Source: Pseudopyrenochaeta lycopersici
Lineage: Eukaryota > Ascomycota > Dothideomycetes > Pleosporales > Pseudopyrenochaetaceae
Reading direction: 5' to 3'
Assembly: GCA_003313425.1 (NCBI GenBank)
Contig: NHZP01000029.1
Coordinates: forward strand, 372,001-436,000
DNA: 64,000 bases
In this document: in pieces, positions 10,347 through 23,142 of the stretch
Layout of the letters: every line of letters starts with the position of its first letter
How positions within the stretch are numbered: position 1 is the first letter of the stretch
The notes under the pieces: generated by a model
Told to the model about the DNA's origin: nothing
The model's input: only the letters and a program-made list of their open reading frames with translations
The model's database searches: none
Program-made: the position numbers and the translations under genes

Positions 10347-11974
10347 TCAGTTTGGCACACGCTTGAAAACATGTCTCTCCCAGCCATCAATGTCGTCAAT
10401 AACTTCCTCTCTTTCGAGTCTGTAATTGCCAATCTTGGGCAGGATGACTGCCCAGACAAGCCAGTACACGCCACCGGCAAGAATGATACCGAAGCCAACG
10501 ACACAGTGAAGGTAGTAAGGCAGCTCCTCGTACACACTCTGTCCATCTGTTGGTGGCACGAATGGTGCAACGACAAGGTAAATATTACTGAGCAAGAAGA
10601 AGATGGCTACTGGGAGAGAAGCGCTGATTGGAGGGTTCCAGTTCCACTTGCTACGATTGAGATATAGATGAATAAGGCCGCCGGCAACGAAAACGTTGAC
10701 TATCGCAAGAGGGTATGAGATGACGCTGGAATTAGGTTAATAACGAATAACTAGGAACTTTATGGTTTGGCTTACTTCAAGATGAAGTTGTAGGCATCAC
10801 CAGGAGGTGGTGCAAGCATGATTATGACTGACACAAGCCAATGCTCGAAAAGACCGGCAAGAGGCGCATTGAACGGACGATTGCTAGCCCAAAAGCGTGA
10901 GAAAGGCAAGATACCTTCACGGCCAAGCTCCTGTACCAGACGACCCTGGGAGAAGATGACACTCAGGACATTGCCGAAGGCAGAAAGCGCAACAAACACC
11001 GACAGCGCGCGTTCAGCCTTGGGGCCGAAGACGTTGCGAAAGAGCGATGCTGCCACGAGGCGCTTGGAGGAGATAATTTCCTCCGCGGGGACTGCAGCAA
11101 AATATGCAATGTTGACGAACATATATAGAATGGCGACCGAGCCAAGAGCCAGCGGCGCAGCAATTTTCAGAGTGCGAACGGGGTTCTTCGTCTCGCTCAA
11201 CGCGTAGTTAGCGTTGCTATAGCCGATATAGCTCCAGATAACATTGTACAGTGCCGTAACGACTCCATATGCGCTGCCTGTCGTGCCCTTGAAGGCGTTG
11301 TCGAAATTGTCTGGCTTGTCGATCTTGAGAGCTCCTCCCAGTGCTGCCCAGCCGGAAACGACGATAAGAAGGATGATCAGCAGCTTAATCACACCGAGCA
11401 GATTTTGCAGTCGCAGACCCCATTTTAAGGCCAGACCGTGGATGAGGAATGCGGTAGTAATGCACGCAAGACCTACACCTCTCTGGTTCCAGCGATTGAC
11501 TTCAACATTAGCGGCGTGAAGAATGTACTCTCCGAAGACGACTGAGTTGGAACCAGCCCAGCCAAGAAGAACGACGTATCCAGTGTACATTCCGGTAGCC
11601 AGGAACTTGGGTTTGCGGTAGACGAACTCGAGATAGTTCTTCTCTCCACCGTTCCGGGGAATCGCAGTGCCGAACTCGAGGTATACCGCCATACCCGCAG
11701 CGGCGATCAGCATACCGGCAACCCAGATGAACAGGGAGAGCCCAACACTGCCGGAGAGGGAGAATATGGCACTAGGCGTTGCGAAGATACCTGTCCCGAT
11801 CATACGATTGAAGACGAGGAAGACAGCTGAGGTGACACCAATCTGGCGTTTGGCCTGACGAACATGGTAAAGAGAGCCATCATCGATATCTGAAGTAGGT
11901 ACATCGACAGTGTCCTTGGTATCTTTGGCTGATGTCGACGTGGTCGCTCCGTACTTCGAGAAGAATCTCGACAT
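10347..11974 (-). CDS. High-affinity methionine permease-like amino acid transporter (525 aa)
   Basis: Two exons, 11974-10776 and 10725-10347, joined across a 50-nt intron (donor GTAAGC). The join restores NFILN-VISYPLAI. I chose MSRFFSKYG at 11974; an in-frame ATG at 12085 adds an unlikely Cys-rich extension. The protein begins with a polar cytosolic tail, then FNRMIGTGIFATPS in helix 1, the signature of the APC/LAT superfamily, and about 12 membrane helices. The region AIPRNGGEKNYLEFVYRKPKFLA and the IWSYIGYSNANYALSETKNP segment match the fungal MUP1-type family. It should import methionine or related amino acids at the plasma membrane; the substrate is inferred from family. No truncation or frameshift. 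Confidence 0.85.
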
Positions 11975-14360
11975 GGTGGAGGTGGAGATAGTGGAGCAAC
12001 GTGCAATGCAGGAGAGGATGGAGATCGTCCTGTACCAGATTACCGGCCCTCTTATACAGGAAGAAACACCAGCAAACCGGTCCACTCCGTTAGGGCCGTG
12101 CGAATCGTCAGCCTACCTCCCATTTGAGAAGGCGGAGGCGCCTAGGTGTGGCCTGTGTTTGTCTGCCACGCCATTAGGGCGAACTTTCGGTCGTACCGGA
12201 TGGCGTGTCCAGCAGCAAATACGACGTCGAGGGAAGGTGTTACCCAAGATTTTCCTTGCATGGAGACCATGATTGTCAGAATTCGCATGGCGTTAAATGT
12301 CGTGATCGGGTAGGCATGAAAAAAAAGCTTGTCTCCCGGCTACCTTGCCTGTTTGGGTATAGCGCGGCTGTGAACGCAATTGCGCGTGAGAAACACAACA
12401 TCGCAAAATCTCCAATCCATACCAGCCCAGCGGTCCTTTGAGCGGCTTTCATCGGCTAGAAGTGTGTTCGTTATATTCAATAGGTGCAGTTATTGTGCTG
12501 CTTACACGCCCTTCAGAGGATCCATTTCGTGGTCGTCTTGAATTCACCATCACTCTTATGACCATTCATGTTCCACCCTCCTCAACCACTCTCTTCAGAT
12601 TACTTGAATTTTCGTTCTTGAATTAGTTTTGAAAGTGTTTGGCTCTTGACAAAGTATTCGCTTACTTCAAGCAGAAGTATTTAGAGGTAGCAAAACAAAG
12701 GATTATGAGCTTTGGCTAATCTCAAGGACTCCGCGGGCCATTCACACGTCATTACTGGACGTCACATCGCCAAATGCTCGTCAGTGCATACCTTTGACAG
12801 TCCTTCGTGGTCTCAGCACATTGAAACTGACCTTCTAGCAAATTATCGATCCAAAAAGGTCATGATGCGCGTTCTTTCGCTCGAAATCCTTGTCAAACGT
12901 CCTCTCTGAAAATAGTCATGAATTCAGAGTGCATCAAGTCTTGAATGACTGAAAAACTGCGAGATCTTAGGTCAAGGCGATGGTCGCCGTTACATGTCGT
13001 GATGTTGAATTCTGGAAACGTGGATAGTAGCAAAATTGCCTGGCCTAGCAACGACTAGTTGGAAGCGCTATCACAACTATATCAATAAATTTGGATGCCA
13101 AAAGGAAAGGAATGAAAATGCTGATAGCCTGCTAAGGACTCCAAAGTCAACGGACTCTTTTCAAATGACGGTGTCCACATCCATATGACTACAGTACCTA
13201 GTACGGCTTCTCTTTCCGGATCATAACAATAGCCGAGTGATTTCCCTGGACTATCACATAAGCCAATGATTCCAAATGATTTCATTGGAGTCCAGCATGA
13301 CTAAGGCGAGCCATGAGCAAGACGCCTGCTCATGAAGAATACAGGCCTCAAGAACACATCTTCGAGCAGACATGCGTTGGAGGATAACACCACCGCTTTG
13401 CTGGTTAATTACAGGGCATTGTCACTAAATATGCTTCTTCTTTGATCTGAAGGATATGTGAAACACCCTTGACCATACGACTTCGCAAGGCCGTAACCTC
13501 GTGGGCATATTTAGATAACTATTCTTTGCGGCCAGTCACCGTGAGTGTAATACGGGCATTTCTTGGAATTGTGCGGGGATGCATGGTGATCACTGGAATC
13601 TTCGCATATCCCTTAATAAATGCTAAATAGCCCGAGTAGGGAAGGTAGCAAACTATGTGCCGAAGCAGTCCCTTTGGTAGGGCTGAAATGATTGTCGTGG
13701 TACTGCAAACGACGACACGAATAGAGATTTAGGATGGTCTTGAAGTAAATTGCGCTATCGAATCGTTAAGGCAGCATTCTCCAGGAGGCTCAATATATTG
13801 GAAGCAGACAGAACGGAACCTATTTACCCTCCCGTGCCGTAGCCGTGCCGCAGAAGATGCGCTGCGCGAGTCAGAAGTGTGCTTCGACACCTAAAAGACA
13901 GCGATACGGCTAAAACCAAATTTGTTCCTAAACCTTACTTCGGTAAAAACTTCTATGCGAGATATCGAGTAACTCTCTAGAATAAAGGGCTAATGTCACT
14001 GGTTGTTATCTTTCCAAAAATGCCTTTAACTAGGCGCTTCACACTATCATTCAAGCAATGATAAGCGGTGCGTCGTGTGAAGAAACAATGGTGCCGAACA
14101 AGGACGAAATAAAAGATTCGGAGCGCTGGCGTAGCAGTTTAAACTACTGCTCAGAAGAGCATCACCCATCCACAATTGAACAATTTTATTTACATAAGAA
14201 AGCGGCGCCCAAACACGCCCAACAATGTACCAAACGCTGAATATAGTAATCTGATGCAGAGCCAAATCGAACGAAAGCTTTCACGGAATTTGTGCAGAGC
14301 AAGAAAGTCCTGATAACTCTCGAAATACCTACTTGCGCTCTATGCCTGGAAACAATTTCC
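11975..14360. other. Gene-free stretch of 2.4 kb
   Basis: Contains the promoter side of the permease and the 3' side of the BBE oxidase. Only short frames without motifs are present. Composition is ordinary, unlike the RIP blocks. I see no RNA gene or repeat. Confidence 0.4.
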
Positions 14361-16155
14361 TCACGGCTCATAAACTAGATCTCCACCTACACAACGGTTA
14401 CACACGAACACGCCCTTGGGATCTACCTTTTTCTTAATTTTCTCAAGCTTTGCATACTTTTCTTTGCCCCAGAATGCATCTTTCCAGTATGGCTCATACG
14501 GATTTGCCTCGTTTACGTAGGTTCCACCGTCTACGCCCACGATCTCCGCGAGCCTCTTGCTAACCTCGACCGCTCGCATCTTCTTCTTCTGCTTTTCAGA
14601 CTCGGAGGCGTCATCGGCCCAGTCCGTTCCCATGCTGAAGATACCGCGCGAGGACTTCCAGATAGGATGGACTGCGGTGGCATCACGGTTGCGGGAATCA
14701 ACTTTACCAACTATATATCCGGAGTCAGCTGGGCTTCTCATTCATACCAGTCCCGTGTGCTGGATTTGTATCAGACTCACTAAAGTTGAATCCAGGATAT
14801 AGATCCGGAAACTCATCCATAACCAAGCTCACTAACTCCGCCGTTTTCTCTGTCAAGACTTCAGGAGTCAGTAAGCGACTCGGATCAATCACATTCGTCG
14901 CAATATTTGGATCTTGAAGGAAAGCATTAGTGTACGCGGACCAACTCGGAAAGTCAAAAGCGAATGCGAATGCCTCTACACCTGTGACGTTTCCAGCCTG
15001 GTTGAGTAGTGCTGCAGCCTCACCAGCTGTAGCATTTGTGCCGTTTGGTTGCAGGAAGATTAGACCTAATGATTCACCCAGTGTCCCATACCCGGTAAAC
15101 CCGAGATCTGTGATGCGTGGTATGGTCTTGAAAACACGAGCAAGGGATTCGCGGCGAGCCGTAGGCGATGTGGCGTTGAGTTGGGCTGCAAGGACTTTGA
15201 TATGTGTTGGGAGTGGGTGAGTCTTGTATGTGATTGAAGTAATTATACCCCAAGAGTTGCCGCCTCCTCCACGGATAGCCCAGAAATGCTCAGCGTTGGT
15301 GTTTTCATTCAGAGTTTTGACTTCACCGGATGCGGAAACGATGTTGACCTCGAGGACATCTATAGTTCGATATAAGTAGGGGAAGATTGGTATTAGGCAG
15401 GCGTAGTACTTACTGTCAGCGCCTAGTCCATAGAAGTGACTCCACGGTGAGTGACCGCCACCGGTAAACCATCCACCCGCTGCACCAACTGTCCTCGCAC
15501 TTCCGCCAACTACAATGCGTTTTTGCTGGTCAGCATCGCGATAAACATCCAGCCACTGCTCTCCAGCCTGCAGGGTAACAGCCGGTACCCCGACCTTTCC
15601 GTTTTTGTCCCCCTTCGGAACGAAACTATCGTGCCAGATACGTCCCTTCAAATGATGCGTCCAAATCGCAAAGCTTCCCTTTCCACTAGATCTTCCGAGA
15701 TGATCGTGGCCAGTATTCTTTACCGTAAGATACAAATCCTTCTTTGTCGCCCACCGCACAGCCTTCTGGATGTCTTTGACAGTAGATACATTGACTGTGT
15801 AATCTGCTACAAAACCTTGCTCGCAGGGTGCGGAAACAGAAGCATTAATGAAGCATTGATCCGGCCCTAGTTCCCATAGGATGGCTGAATAGGCGCCTGG
15901 TTGAGCAGTGCGCCAGTCGCTGGATGCCCAGTTCGCTTTTGCTGTTTCGCAATGAGCTTGGTTGTATTCGGAGCCGTGGCAGACGTGCGCGGCAGGACGA
16001 GAGGCAATTAACCGCCCACTAATGGTTTCATTAAATGACCTCCAATCATTGGAAGATGGCCAGCAGGAATGGTTTGCTGTGCACCGATGAGGACGGCCTC
16101 GTGAGGCGGCCACAGAAGCGGGCAGTAGATAGAGAAGCAATTGATCAATTTTCAT
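14361..16155 (-). CDS. Secreted BBE-type FAD-linked oxidase (556 aa)
   Basis: Three exons, 16155-15414, 15359-14781 and 14710-14361. The 54-nt intron is in frame and its removal gives YGLGADNVLEVN; the 70-nt intron (GTGAGT donor, GCTGAC branch) restores GFNFIGKVDSRNRD. Start MKIDQLLLYLLPASVAA is a signal peptide. The FAD-binding PCMH domain follows, with NTGHDHLGRSSG (His150, the usual 8-alpha-histidyl FAD attachment) and GGWFTGGGHSPWS. The second attachment Cys of bicovalent members is absent from that motif, so FAD is probably bound once. The C-terminal BBE motif NEANPYEPYWKDAFWG and DPKGVFVCNRCVG is complete. Such enzymes oxidise sugars, alcohols or natural products with O2, releasing H2O2; the substrate is unknown. 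Several NxT/S sites fit secretion. Confidence 0.88.
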
Positions 16156-16224
16156 TCTGTAAAACAAACTCAACCGTGGGAAAAAGATTGTTGGGTAGGT
16201 TTAATTCATTCAAATGTTGGTCAG

Positions 16225-16237
16225 TATATATGTATAA
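16225..16237 (-). promoter_or_regulatory. TATA-like element upstream of the BBE oxidase
   Basis: On the minus strand this reads as a TATACATATATA-type run lying about 70-82 nt upstream of the ATG at 16155, a usual distance for a fungal core promoter. Assigned from position and sequence only. Confidence 0.4.
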
Positions 16238-16239
16238 AT

Positions 16240-17480
16240 CGACGAAACTGCCTTGTTAGGTAAGCCAAGCCACATCGCGAGGAAAGCGAGGGTTGTGATT
16301 CTGTAGGCTTGCACAGCCTCCCTGTCGATCACGATCTCAACACAGGCACTTGGAAATGCATGCGATGTAATTGATGACCTGCAAACTTTATGTGAAATCG
16401 GCCTTGTGCTTAGTTGATGGAGCCTTACAGCCGTTCAAGGAGTAAGGAGGATGAAGAACGGCCTGGAAAAGTGGAACGGCAGAAGACTCCATCGTACACA
16501 TCACAGCCAGACGCATGGTTTGTAAAAACAACTATCTCACATGTTAGGTATCTAATAAATAGGTCGCTGTCTGTTGAAAGCATATAACGCAACTGCCCTT
16601 CCTGAAACTTCATTGCACCTTGTCCTAACTTGATCCATAGTTGTATCTGATATTTATAGCGGTTTTGGTCAGTTTGAGAAAAATTCAACAGATGCTCCTC
16701 ATAACCCGAATTCGCATCCAGGGAACCAGCTTAGAGAGTTTCTTCTACGGTAATGATTGACTTGTTAGAATATCCTATCCTGGGCGGATGATGTCAGTGC
16801 AATTAAGCACCGCGCCACAACGGCTCTCAGTAATACCCACGATACTGCGACGAAACTAAAATGGAAAGTCAAGACGCTGAAGTTGCATTCTAGGCGCCCA
16901 AGGACTCAGCCAGCTTCACCAGCGTCATCTAATTCCACGAGTACGAGCTTATGCCCAGAAAAGGCTATAACACGCCAAGTGTACCTAGGGATATCATGGT
17001 ACCAACTGTGAGAATCTTCAGGCGTTAGGAAGTGGTAGCAACATTTTTTATTGCATCAAAAGCATCGTAATTGAGAATCAAGTCAACCCGACCCAGAGAG
17101 TACTCGATCAATTAATCAAAGGTAAACCCTATCCACTAGTAGCTGATCCTGCTGTATCAACGCGCATCGGTCATTGACTTTCTGCTTATTTAGTTGACAT
17201 AGTGTATAGTTCTAATACTTCTAGATACAAGTGGAGATGATATAAATTAGCCTATTGAGGTTAGGTTTGTTTCGTTGGCTTCTTTGAGACTTAGGTGGGC
17301 GAGATCCATTACGGCCCAGCTACAACATTGAATCAGCCTATTGCATATGAATAAACCCAATAATTCTTATTGGATCATAGAGATTCAGAACCAATCATTT
17401 TGCCGAGGAATTCAAAAGGTTAGACCCGTCTTTCATTACACAAATTAAAGTATACTCCTTGCTCGACCAAGCCAGCGTAC
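16240..17480. other. Gene-free stretch of 1.2 kb
   Basis: Upstream region of the BBE oxidase and downstream region of the tannase gene. AT-rich toward 17150-17450. Frames are short and without motifs. Confidence 0.4.
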
Positions 17481-19111
17481 CTATTGGCACTCAAACGACG
17501 TGGGCTGGTTAGGATCGCCAGAGACATACACCAGTCTTTTCGGCCACAAACACAGATTCGCTTTCCTCCCCGCTGCAGGTCCCTGAGTCTCTGCCTCTAA
17601 CGTCTCAGGAGCAATGCCCTTCTCAACCCAATCAATCAGACTCTTTAGGCCATCCCCTGGGTACCATCCCGACCCACCAACACAATGGTCAACGCCTGGA
17701 GCCTCGAAATACCGGTAAAATTCACTAGCATCTGGATTCCGCTCATGCACGCGCTTCACATAATCCAACGTATTGCCAGGAGGGACAAGGGCATCAGTGA
17801 GACCGTGCCAATTAAGGATCTTGCCGCCTGCTTTGCGAAATTGACTCAGATCAGGATCTGATGTCCCTATAATGGAATCGTAGCGGTTGATTGATTGGTG
17901 CAATAGATTGTCGAAAACAGTGATATTGATAGTAGAAAGATCAAAGTTCGGGTCCTTCATCAGGAAGTACTTGATCCAGCCTGCGGAAATAATCATTGGA
18001 GAGCCCACACAGGTCCCATTGGTGCACGCAGTGCCCGCCGTGAAGATGAGTGAGGCACCTTCATCAAGGCCGTACCATAGAAATTCGCCATCGGGAGAGG
18101 TTGGCCCTTTGAACGTGTGCTTCGCGACCGTTGCTCCGATCTCCGTAATTGTGGTACTGGTGTTTGTTGATGCGCATATGTACTGCTGACCCACGACAGT
18201 CATAGGATCGAAGTCGCATTTTTCTGGTAGGGAGACTATGCCATCTCTGAGGCCATCCAGTGCATCGCAGGCCTCGAGAGCTGCGACGTGGACAGCTTCA
18301 AGCTCGCATTGGGATGGAAACTTGCCTAAAACCATGTTAGCGACGCACTTCTGGTCAATTTACCAGACTACGTACCTAATTCATTCATAACTGCTTGAGG
18401 CCAAAAAAGAGACATCAACAGCTCATTCCAATTGATCGCTGCAGCTGTCGCAAGAATACCATCATACTGGTCCGGATATCTCTGCGCTAGCATATGGCCC
18501 TGACGGCCGCCTGTTGAGCAGCCATTCCAATAGCTGTAACTATGTGCCTTGCCGTAGTATGCACGCACAGCTGTTTTGCCCAATGTCGCAGCATCGTCCA
18601 GCGCAGTAGAGGAGAAATCTTGCAACAGAACCCAATTCACATTCCCAGGACTGGATAAAGACCATTCTTCGATCGGAGTGCTAGCGGTATGGCCTCCATC
18701 TGTTGTTGCTACGGCAAATCCTTCACTCGCAGCCCAGACAAGTGTCCCATTGTCCTCAGCTCCAGTCGTCCACCCTCCCCCACCAGCACCCAGAAATCGA
18801 CCCGTCCAATTGTCATCCGTAGGCAACCAAACAAGAGTATTAATAGTGTCATTATATCCAGGATGTGTGTACGTAATGGCTAACTCGCAAGCATTGAGGT
18901 TTGTAACATTTTTCGCATAGTGGTTTTGCGCGGTTGCGACATACAGGGAGAGATTAGCGTGGATGTGTGTCTGTATGTTCAGAATTTTGCCTCCAAACAG
19001 TTCCAAGTCCTGAAACGTAGATGAAGTACATTTTTCTTGGGCCTGAAGTGGATTGGCGAGGACCGAGGAGATCAGGAGCAGCATCAAGCTCTTGCGTTGT
19101 AAGGAAGGCAT
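17481..19111 (-). CDS. Secreted tannase / feruloyl esterase family protein (526 aa)
   Basis: Two exons, 19111-18376 and 18325-17481, across a 50-nt intron (donor GTACGT, branch GCTAAC); the join gives MNELGKFPSQCEL. Start MPSLQRKSLMLLLISSVLANPLQA is a signal peptide. The catalytic serine lies in CSTGGRQG (Cys198-Ser199), the Asp in GLTDALVPP and the His in GVDHCVGG. Together these are the family's CS-D-HC triad, where the two cysteines are held together by a disulphide next to the triad. Length fits the family. It should cleave ester bonds of gallate or hydroxycinnamate from plant material outside the cell; which ester cannot be told. It stands between two BBE-type oxidases on the same strand. 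Confidence 0.9.
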
Positions 19112-19168
19112 CATGACAGACGTCGTGGCCGGAGAAAATGTAAAGAGTACAAGTCAGAAAAGTAATTA

Positions 19169-19175
19169 CTTTATA
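19169..19175 (-). promoter_or_regulatory. TATA box of the tannase gene
   Basis: TATAAAG on the minus strand, about 58 nt upstream of the ATG at 19111. Position and sequence fit a core promoter element. Confidence 0.5.
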
Positions 19176-19679
19176 CTTGCATCAATGGCCTCTATCTTGC
19201 TCATGACAGGGGTTGCTCTATGAGCCCTTTCCTGTTCAGGTTGTTTGGTAGTTGTGATCAGGCCGACCATTTTATGTTGACCTGGTAATCGGAATAAAGG
19301 CTGCACAACCGTTTTCCCCGTAATTGGAGTGTGTCAGAAAATGATAGATCGGGACACAAGATCGGGTGTTCGCAGTCATAAAGATGAGGTGGTCGAAAAG
19401 CAGACGTGAAAAGTGGGGCGGTTGGCTTAATCCATCATTAGTGCTGACCGCGCGAGAAAGACCGCATGAATGTGAGACTCGTCGGAAAGAGAAGCGAATG
19501 GATTTGTAATGTACAGAACAGCATTCTCGTAGAGATCCCTCATCATAAGAAATAGTGACACTGTTTAAATTCAACGTCATGGAAACACGAGCTGATTTGA
19601 AGAATTTTGTATCTTAGGTAGTACATATGCTCTAAGAAATATCAAATACAAATTACAATGACTTTACCAGGATGAAGGA

Positions 19680-21231
19680 CTATGCTTTGGACACAAGGAA
19701 TCCATTGGCCTGTAGTTTCTGAAATACCTGTGCAGGATCATACTTTCTGCTGACAGCCTTCAGGTTACGCAAGCTCTCTGATCCATAGCTCGCCATGACA
19801 TTTTGATGACTTCCTGCATCATTGGCGAACAAATTGGGAAGGAGCAATCCACTCTTGCGCGCATTAGAAGTCATCCAGGAATCCATATTCCTTTGGATCT
19901 TAGTCATCATATCTTTATCCTTCTCGTCCTGATATTGCACCAGAATTGAGGTCCAGGTTTGAGAAGTGGGTTGGAGATTCAAAGAATTAGGCACGCCGCC
20001 AGCCTGCTTTGTGCCAACTGAGGGCACGCGAGAGCCTACAGGCTTGATTGCCAAGACCAGATCTCTTTCACCACCGGAAGTAGGTGCTTGCTCTAGGATT
20101 TGCTTGTATAAGGCAACCAGGTAGTCGGCACTTGGCTTGGTGATTACCGAGTTGATCTGGCGAATCACGGCATCCTCGGGAGGCGACATGGTCTGCGCGA
20201 GCTTGTATACAGTGCCATTAGTTGGAGGTACAGGCACTTCCAGAGGTGTAAGGTCCAGAAGAGGCGCAAAAGCCTCAGGTCTTGACGCGGGCTCGGCGTA
20301 GAAGAGCGCAACTTCCACCTCCGTTTTGGAGGCTAACATGTAAACGTTGGCCTTGGGGTCCTTCTCCATATTCGCTTGCACTTGAGTGAGAGCCGGCATA
20401 AACTTGGCATAGTCCTTGGGATCAAGGCTGAAGAGTGTGTACCATATGTCATGCACTGGCGAGGTCTTCATATCGAATCTAGTAACAATGCCAAAGTTGT
20501 TGCCGCCGCCTCGGAGCGCGCGATAAAGATCGACGTTACTCGTAGCGTTGGCATTGACAACAGAAGAGTCGCCAAGAACGACCTCAAAATTCGCAATATT
20601 ATCGGTTACGAGGCCATTGAGCTGGGAGAAGAGGGTGTAACCGCCGCCTAGAGTGAGTCCAGAGATACCAACGGCAGTATTCAGGCCTGTAACACCGGAC
20701 TTGCCGACGGAGTCAGCGATCTTTTGAACATCACCACCCTTGTTTCCGGTGCCCGCGTAGATGATGGAATTATCAGAGCTGAGGGACAGGGACTTCATTT
20801 GAGACATATCGAACAACACGCCATTTCCATCTATACTGGCAAACTTGACGTTGGGATCTATGAACCAGGGTACTGAATTAGTGTATGGCTCACGAGTTGT
20901 TGTTGTCGGTTTGTTACATACTATGACCACCATTACGAACAGCGAATTGCGAACCAGCCTTTGTCACAATCGAAAGCCCTTTAGCGACCTGGTCGGTGGT
21001 AGTGGGAATAAAGAAACATGCTGCCGGAAGTTCACAATTCGTCGACCAATTGATCACCACCTCATCCTGGTAGTTCGGACTTGACTTGTCCACATAGTTG
21101 TTTGGGAATGTTGACTTGAGTTGTGAGCAGGCCTTTGCTGCATTGTCAGAAGTGCCACGAGGAAAGATGTCCGGTATGACGGTGGCAAAGCTTGACCCTG
21201 CCAAGAGGGCGATCGCGACTTTAGTAAACAT
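19680..21231 (-). CDS. Second secreted BBE-like FAD-binding oxidoreductase (500 aa)
   Basis: Two exons, 21231-20922 and 20872-19680, joined over a 49-nt intron (GTATGT donor, CTAAT branch near the acceptor). The intron splits the codon right after the FAD-linking His of RNGGH. Start MFTKVAIALLAGSSFATV is a signal peptide; the ATG at 21264 would add 11 polar residues before it. The FAD-binding domain shows AVRNGGH, AVGISGLTLGGGYTLFS and RALRGGGNNFGIVTRFD; the end KYDPAQVFQKLQANGF is the BBE-like tail. The motif after the glycine run has no cysteine, so a single histidyl-FAD link is likely. It differs clearly from the oxidase at 14361-16155, so the two are not a recent duplication. Confidence 0.88.
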
Positions 21232-23142
21232 TGTGCCGAAGCTGTGGGAAGTTCGAGGACTCAAGCTTTTGGTTTGCTACGAGTGGCCTACAGATTCCGT
21301 GAGGCCTTCTTTATGGATCTGTAAAAAGGGGTGTAGTAGGCTAGATGCCCTCCAGCTGCTGACCATCGTTTGCCGCATTTTTTCCCGTGATCTGATCAAG
21401 CGGTAGCAAAAGGCTGCAATACGAGGGCACTGGCCAAAAGCTGATCTTGACAGCTTCAATTGCAAGCTACGGGTATACAATGTGAAGCCACTTGACGCTG
21501 ACCGAACGTGGTCGGGTAGGTTCTTTGTGCCTAGGCCACGATAATCCTCATTTGCCAGCTGACAAAATGTGAGAAGTTCAGACGATGACCAATGATTTTG
21601 GACTTGACTTTACATGCAATTGAGCTGTTTTGTTTCTAGCGTTGGGCGCGACATAGTTTACGCCTATCGGGGCGTTGATGGTTCGGAGTCCGAGTCAGAA
21701 GCTTGTCGGATCCGAATGCACAATAAAGTGGCCGGCTTATGTTACACGAATTTCCGAATACTTCCCAATTCCCTCGCTTTCACTGGGTTTGTGCACTTTT
21801 CCTTGATATCTACTGGTCGTGCCTAGCTTTTTTCTGAGTTATTTATATTATTCTTGGAGACGATCGAAATCGTAGGAGTTGTGGGGCTAGCTGCGGGGAA
21901 TTAAACGGTAATTGTTGACGCTCGGTGTTATTGTTCAGTTACCGCATTTGTCTTCAGCTTTGTCCCTGAGGTATTACTCATAGTTTTCAGCTTAATACCA
22001 CCACATCAGCCAGATAGGATTCACTTGTGTGGTATTTGTTCATTGCTGCCTTTGTGGTACAAATGTTGTACTCATCACGTTTCACAGGATGTTCTATGGC
22101 TAGGAGACACATGTGTAAAAGATAGCCTTGAAGCGGCCAATGACTTTACATCAGAGCGTTGTAGATCCTCTGATGAGATGATCTTCATGCACTTCCAGAT
22201 GCAATATGATGTTCAAGTAGTGACGACAGGTCCCGCTCGTCTCGAGCTTTTCGACAGCACCGAAAGCACACCAGTCGTCATGTCTCGAGCAACGGTTTCC
22301 GAGCCGTACGCAAGGTACAATCATTTTGTCTTTATGTAAAGGAACTGCCCAAATAGTAGCACGACTTGAAAACTATTACCTGAAATTGCGGAGATACGCA
22401 CTCGACCATTTCTCGTGCCGCCTTGACCCGAGAAGCCTTGGGGTAGTAACGTAGCTTAGCCTGCATTTCATCTTGCTCTGTCCACTGTTGCAGCGACCGC
22501 AAGTGACTCCCCAAACGTTCCCGTGTGCAGGCAGTGCTAGTATCTCCCCACACTCGGCAAACCTTCGTTTTACCCCGCTCTCGCCACACCTTCCGCATCT
22601 CAACACAATGCACAATTCCGCATTCCCCAAATAAGTAAGCCGACGAAAGTTATTTCCGCACTTTGTAGCCTCAACACTGCCCTCTCCGTCATCAAGTCTT
22701 TTTTATGCTGCATATCACCTCGCTTGTCATCCTCGCCAATATGTCTTAACTCGCTTGAGGAAGCTTCGGATATAGGGTATAACGAATGATGGCATTCTGG
22801 GTGGGCCGAGTGGATCCCTATCGTCTGGGGTACGGGGAAAGTGACCTGAACCTGGGGAAAAGAGCAGAAATTTGGCTCGAGACGACGGGATGCCTGAAAA
22901 GATGGGATATCAACAGGCGGAGATGGCCCGAGGCTGCTGAGATACGGTGGTCGTTGTATAAGATGTCGGCTTCGCACTGATGATCGCCGCAATGACGAGG
23001 TTTGGTTCTGTCCCAGTGGGTTGGGCCTGATATCGAATCTTTCTTAGTTCGAGAATTTTACTGTGACGTCTTCACACCTTTCTTGATTCTCCTCTCTTCT
23101 CCGAAAACATCAAGCCCACTATCTCGTTCAGCGCCAGCAGTC
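21232..23142. other. Divergent intergenic region, 1.9 kb
   Basis: Lies between the start of the second BBE gene (minus) and the start of the MFS transporter (plus), so both promoters are here. Frames on either strand are short and motif-free. I see no clear TATA box or repeat. Confidence 0.4.

Noticed and set aside
14711..14780. Apparent frameshift in the first BBE oxidase
   Set aside because: A 70-nt intron with GTGAGT donor, GCTGAC branch and TATAG acceptor restores the conserved frame exactly, so the gene is intact.
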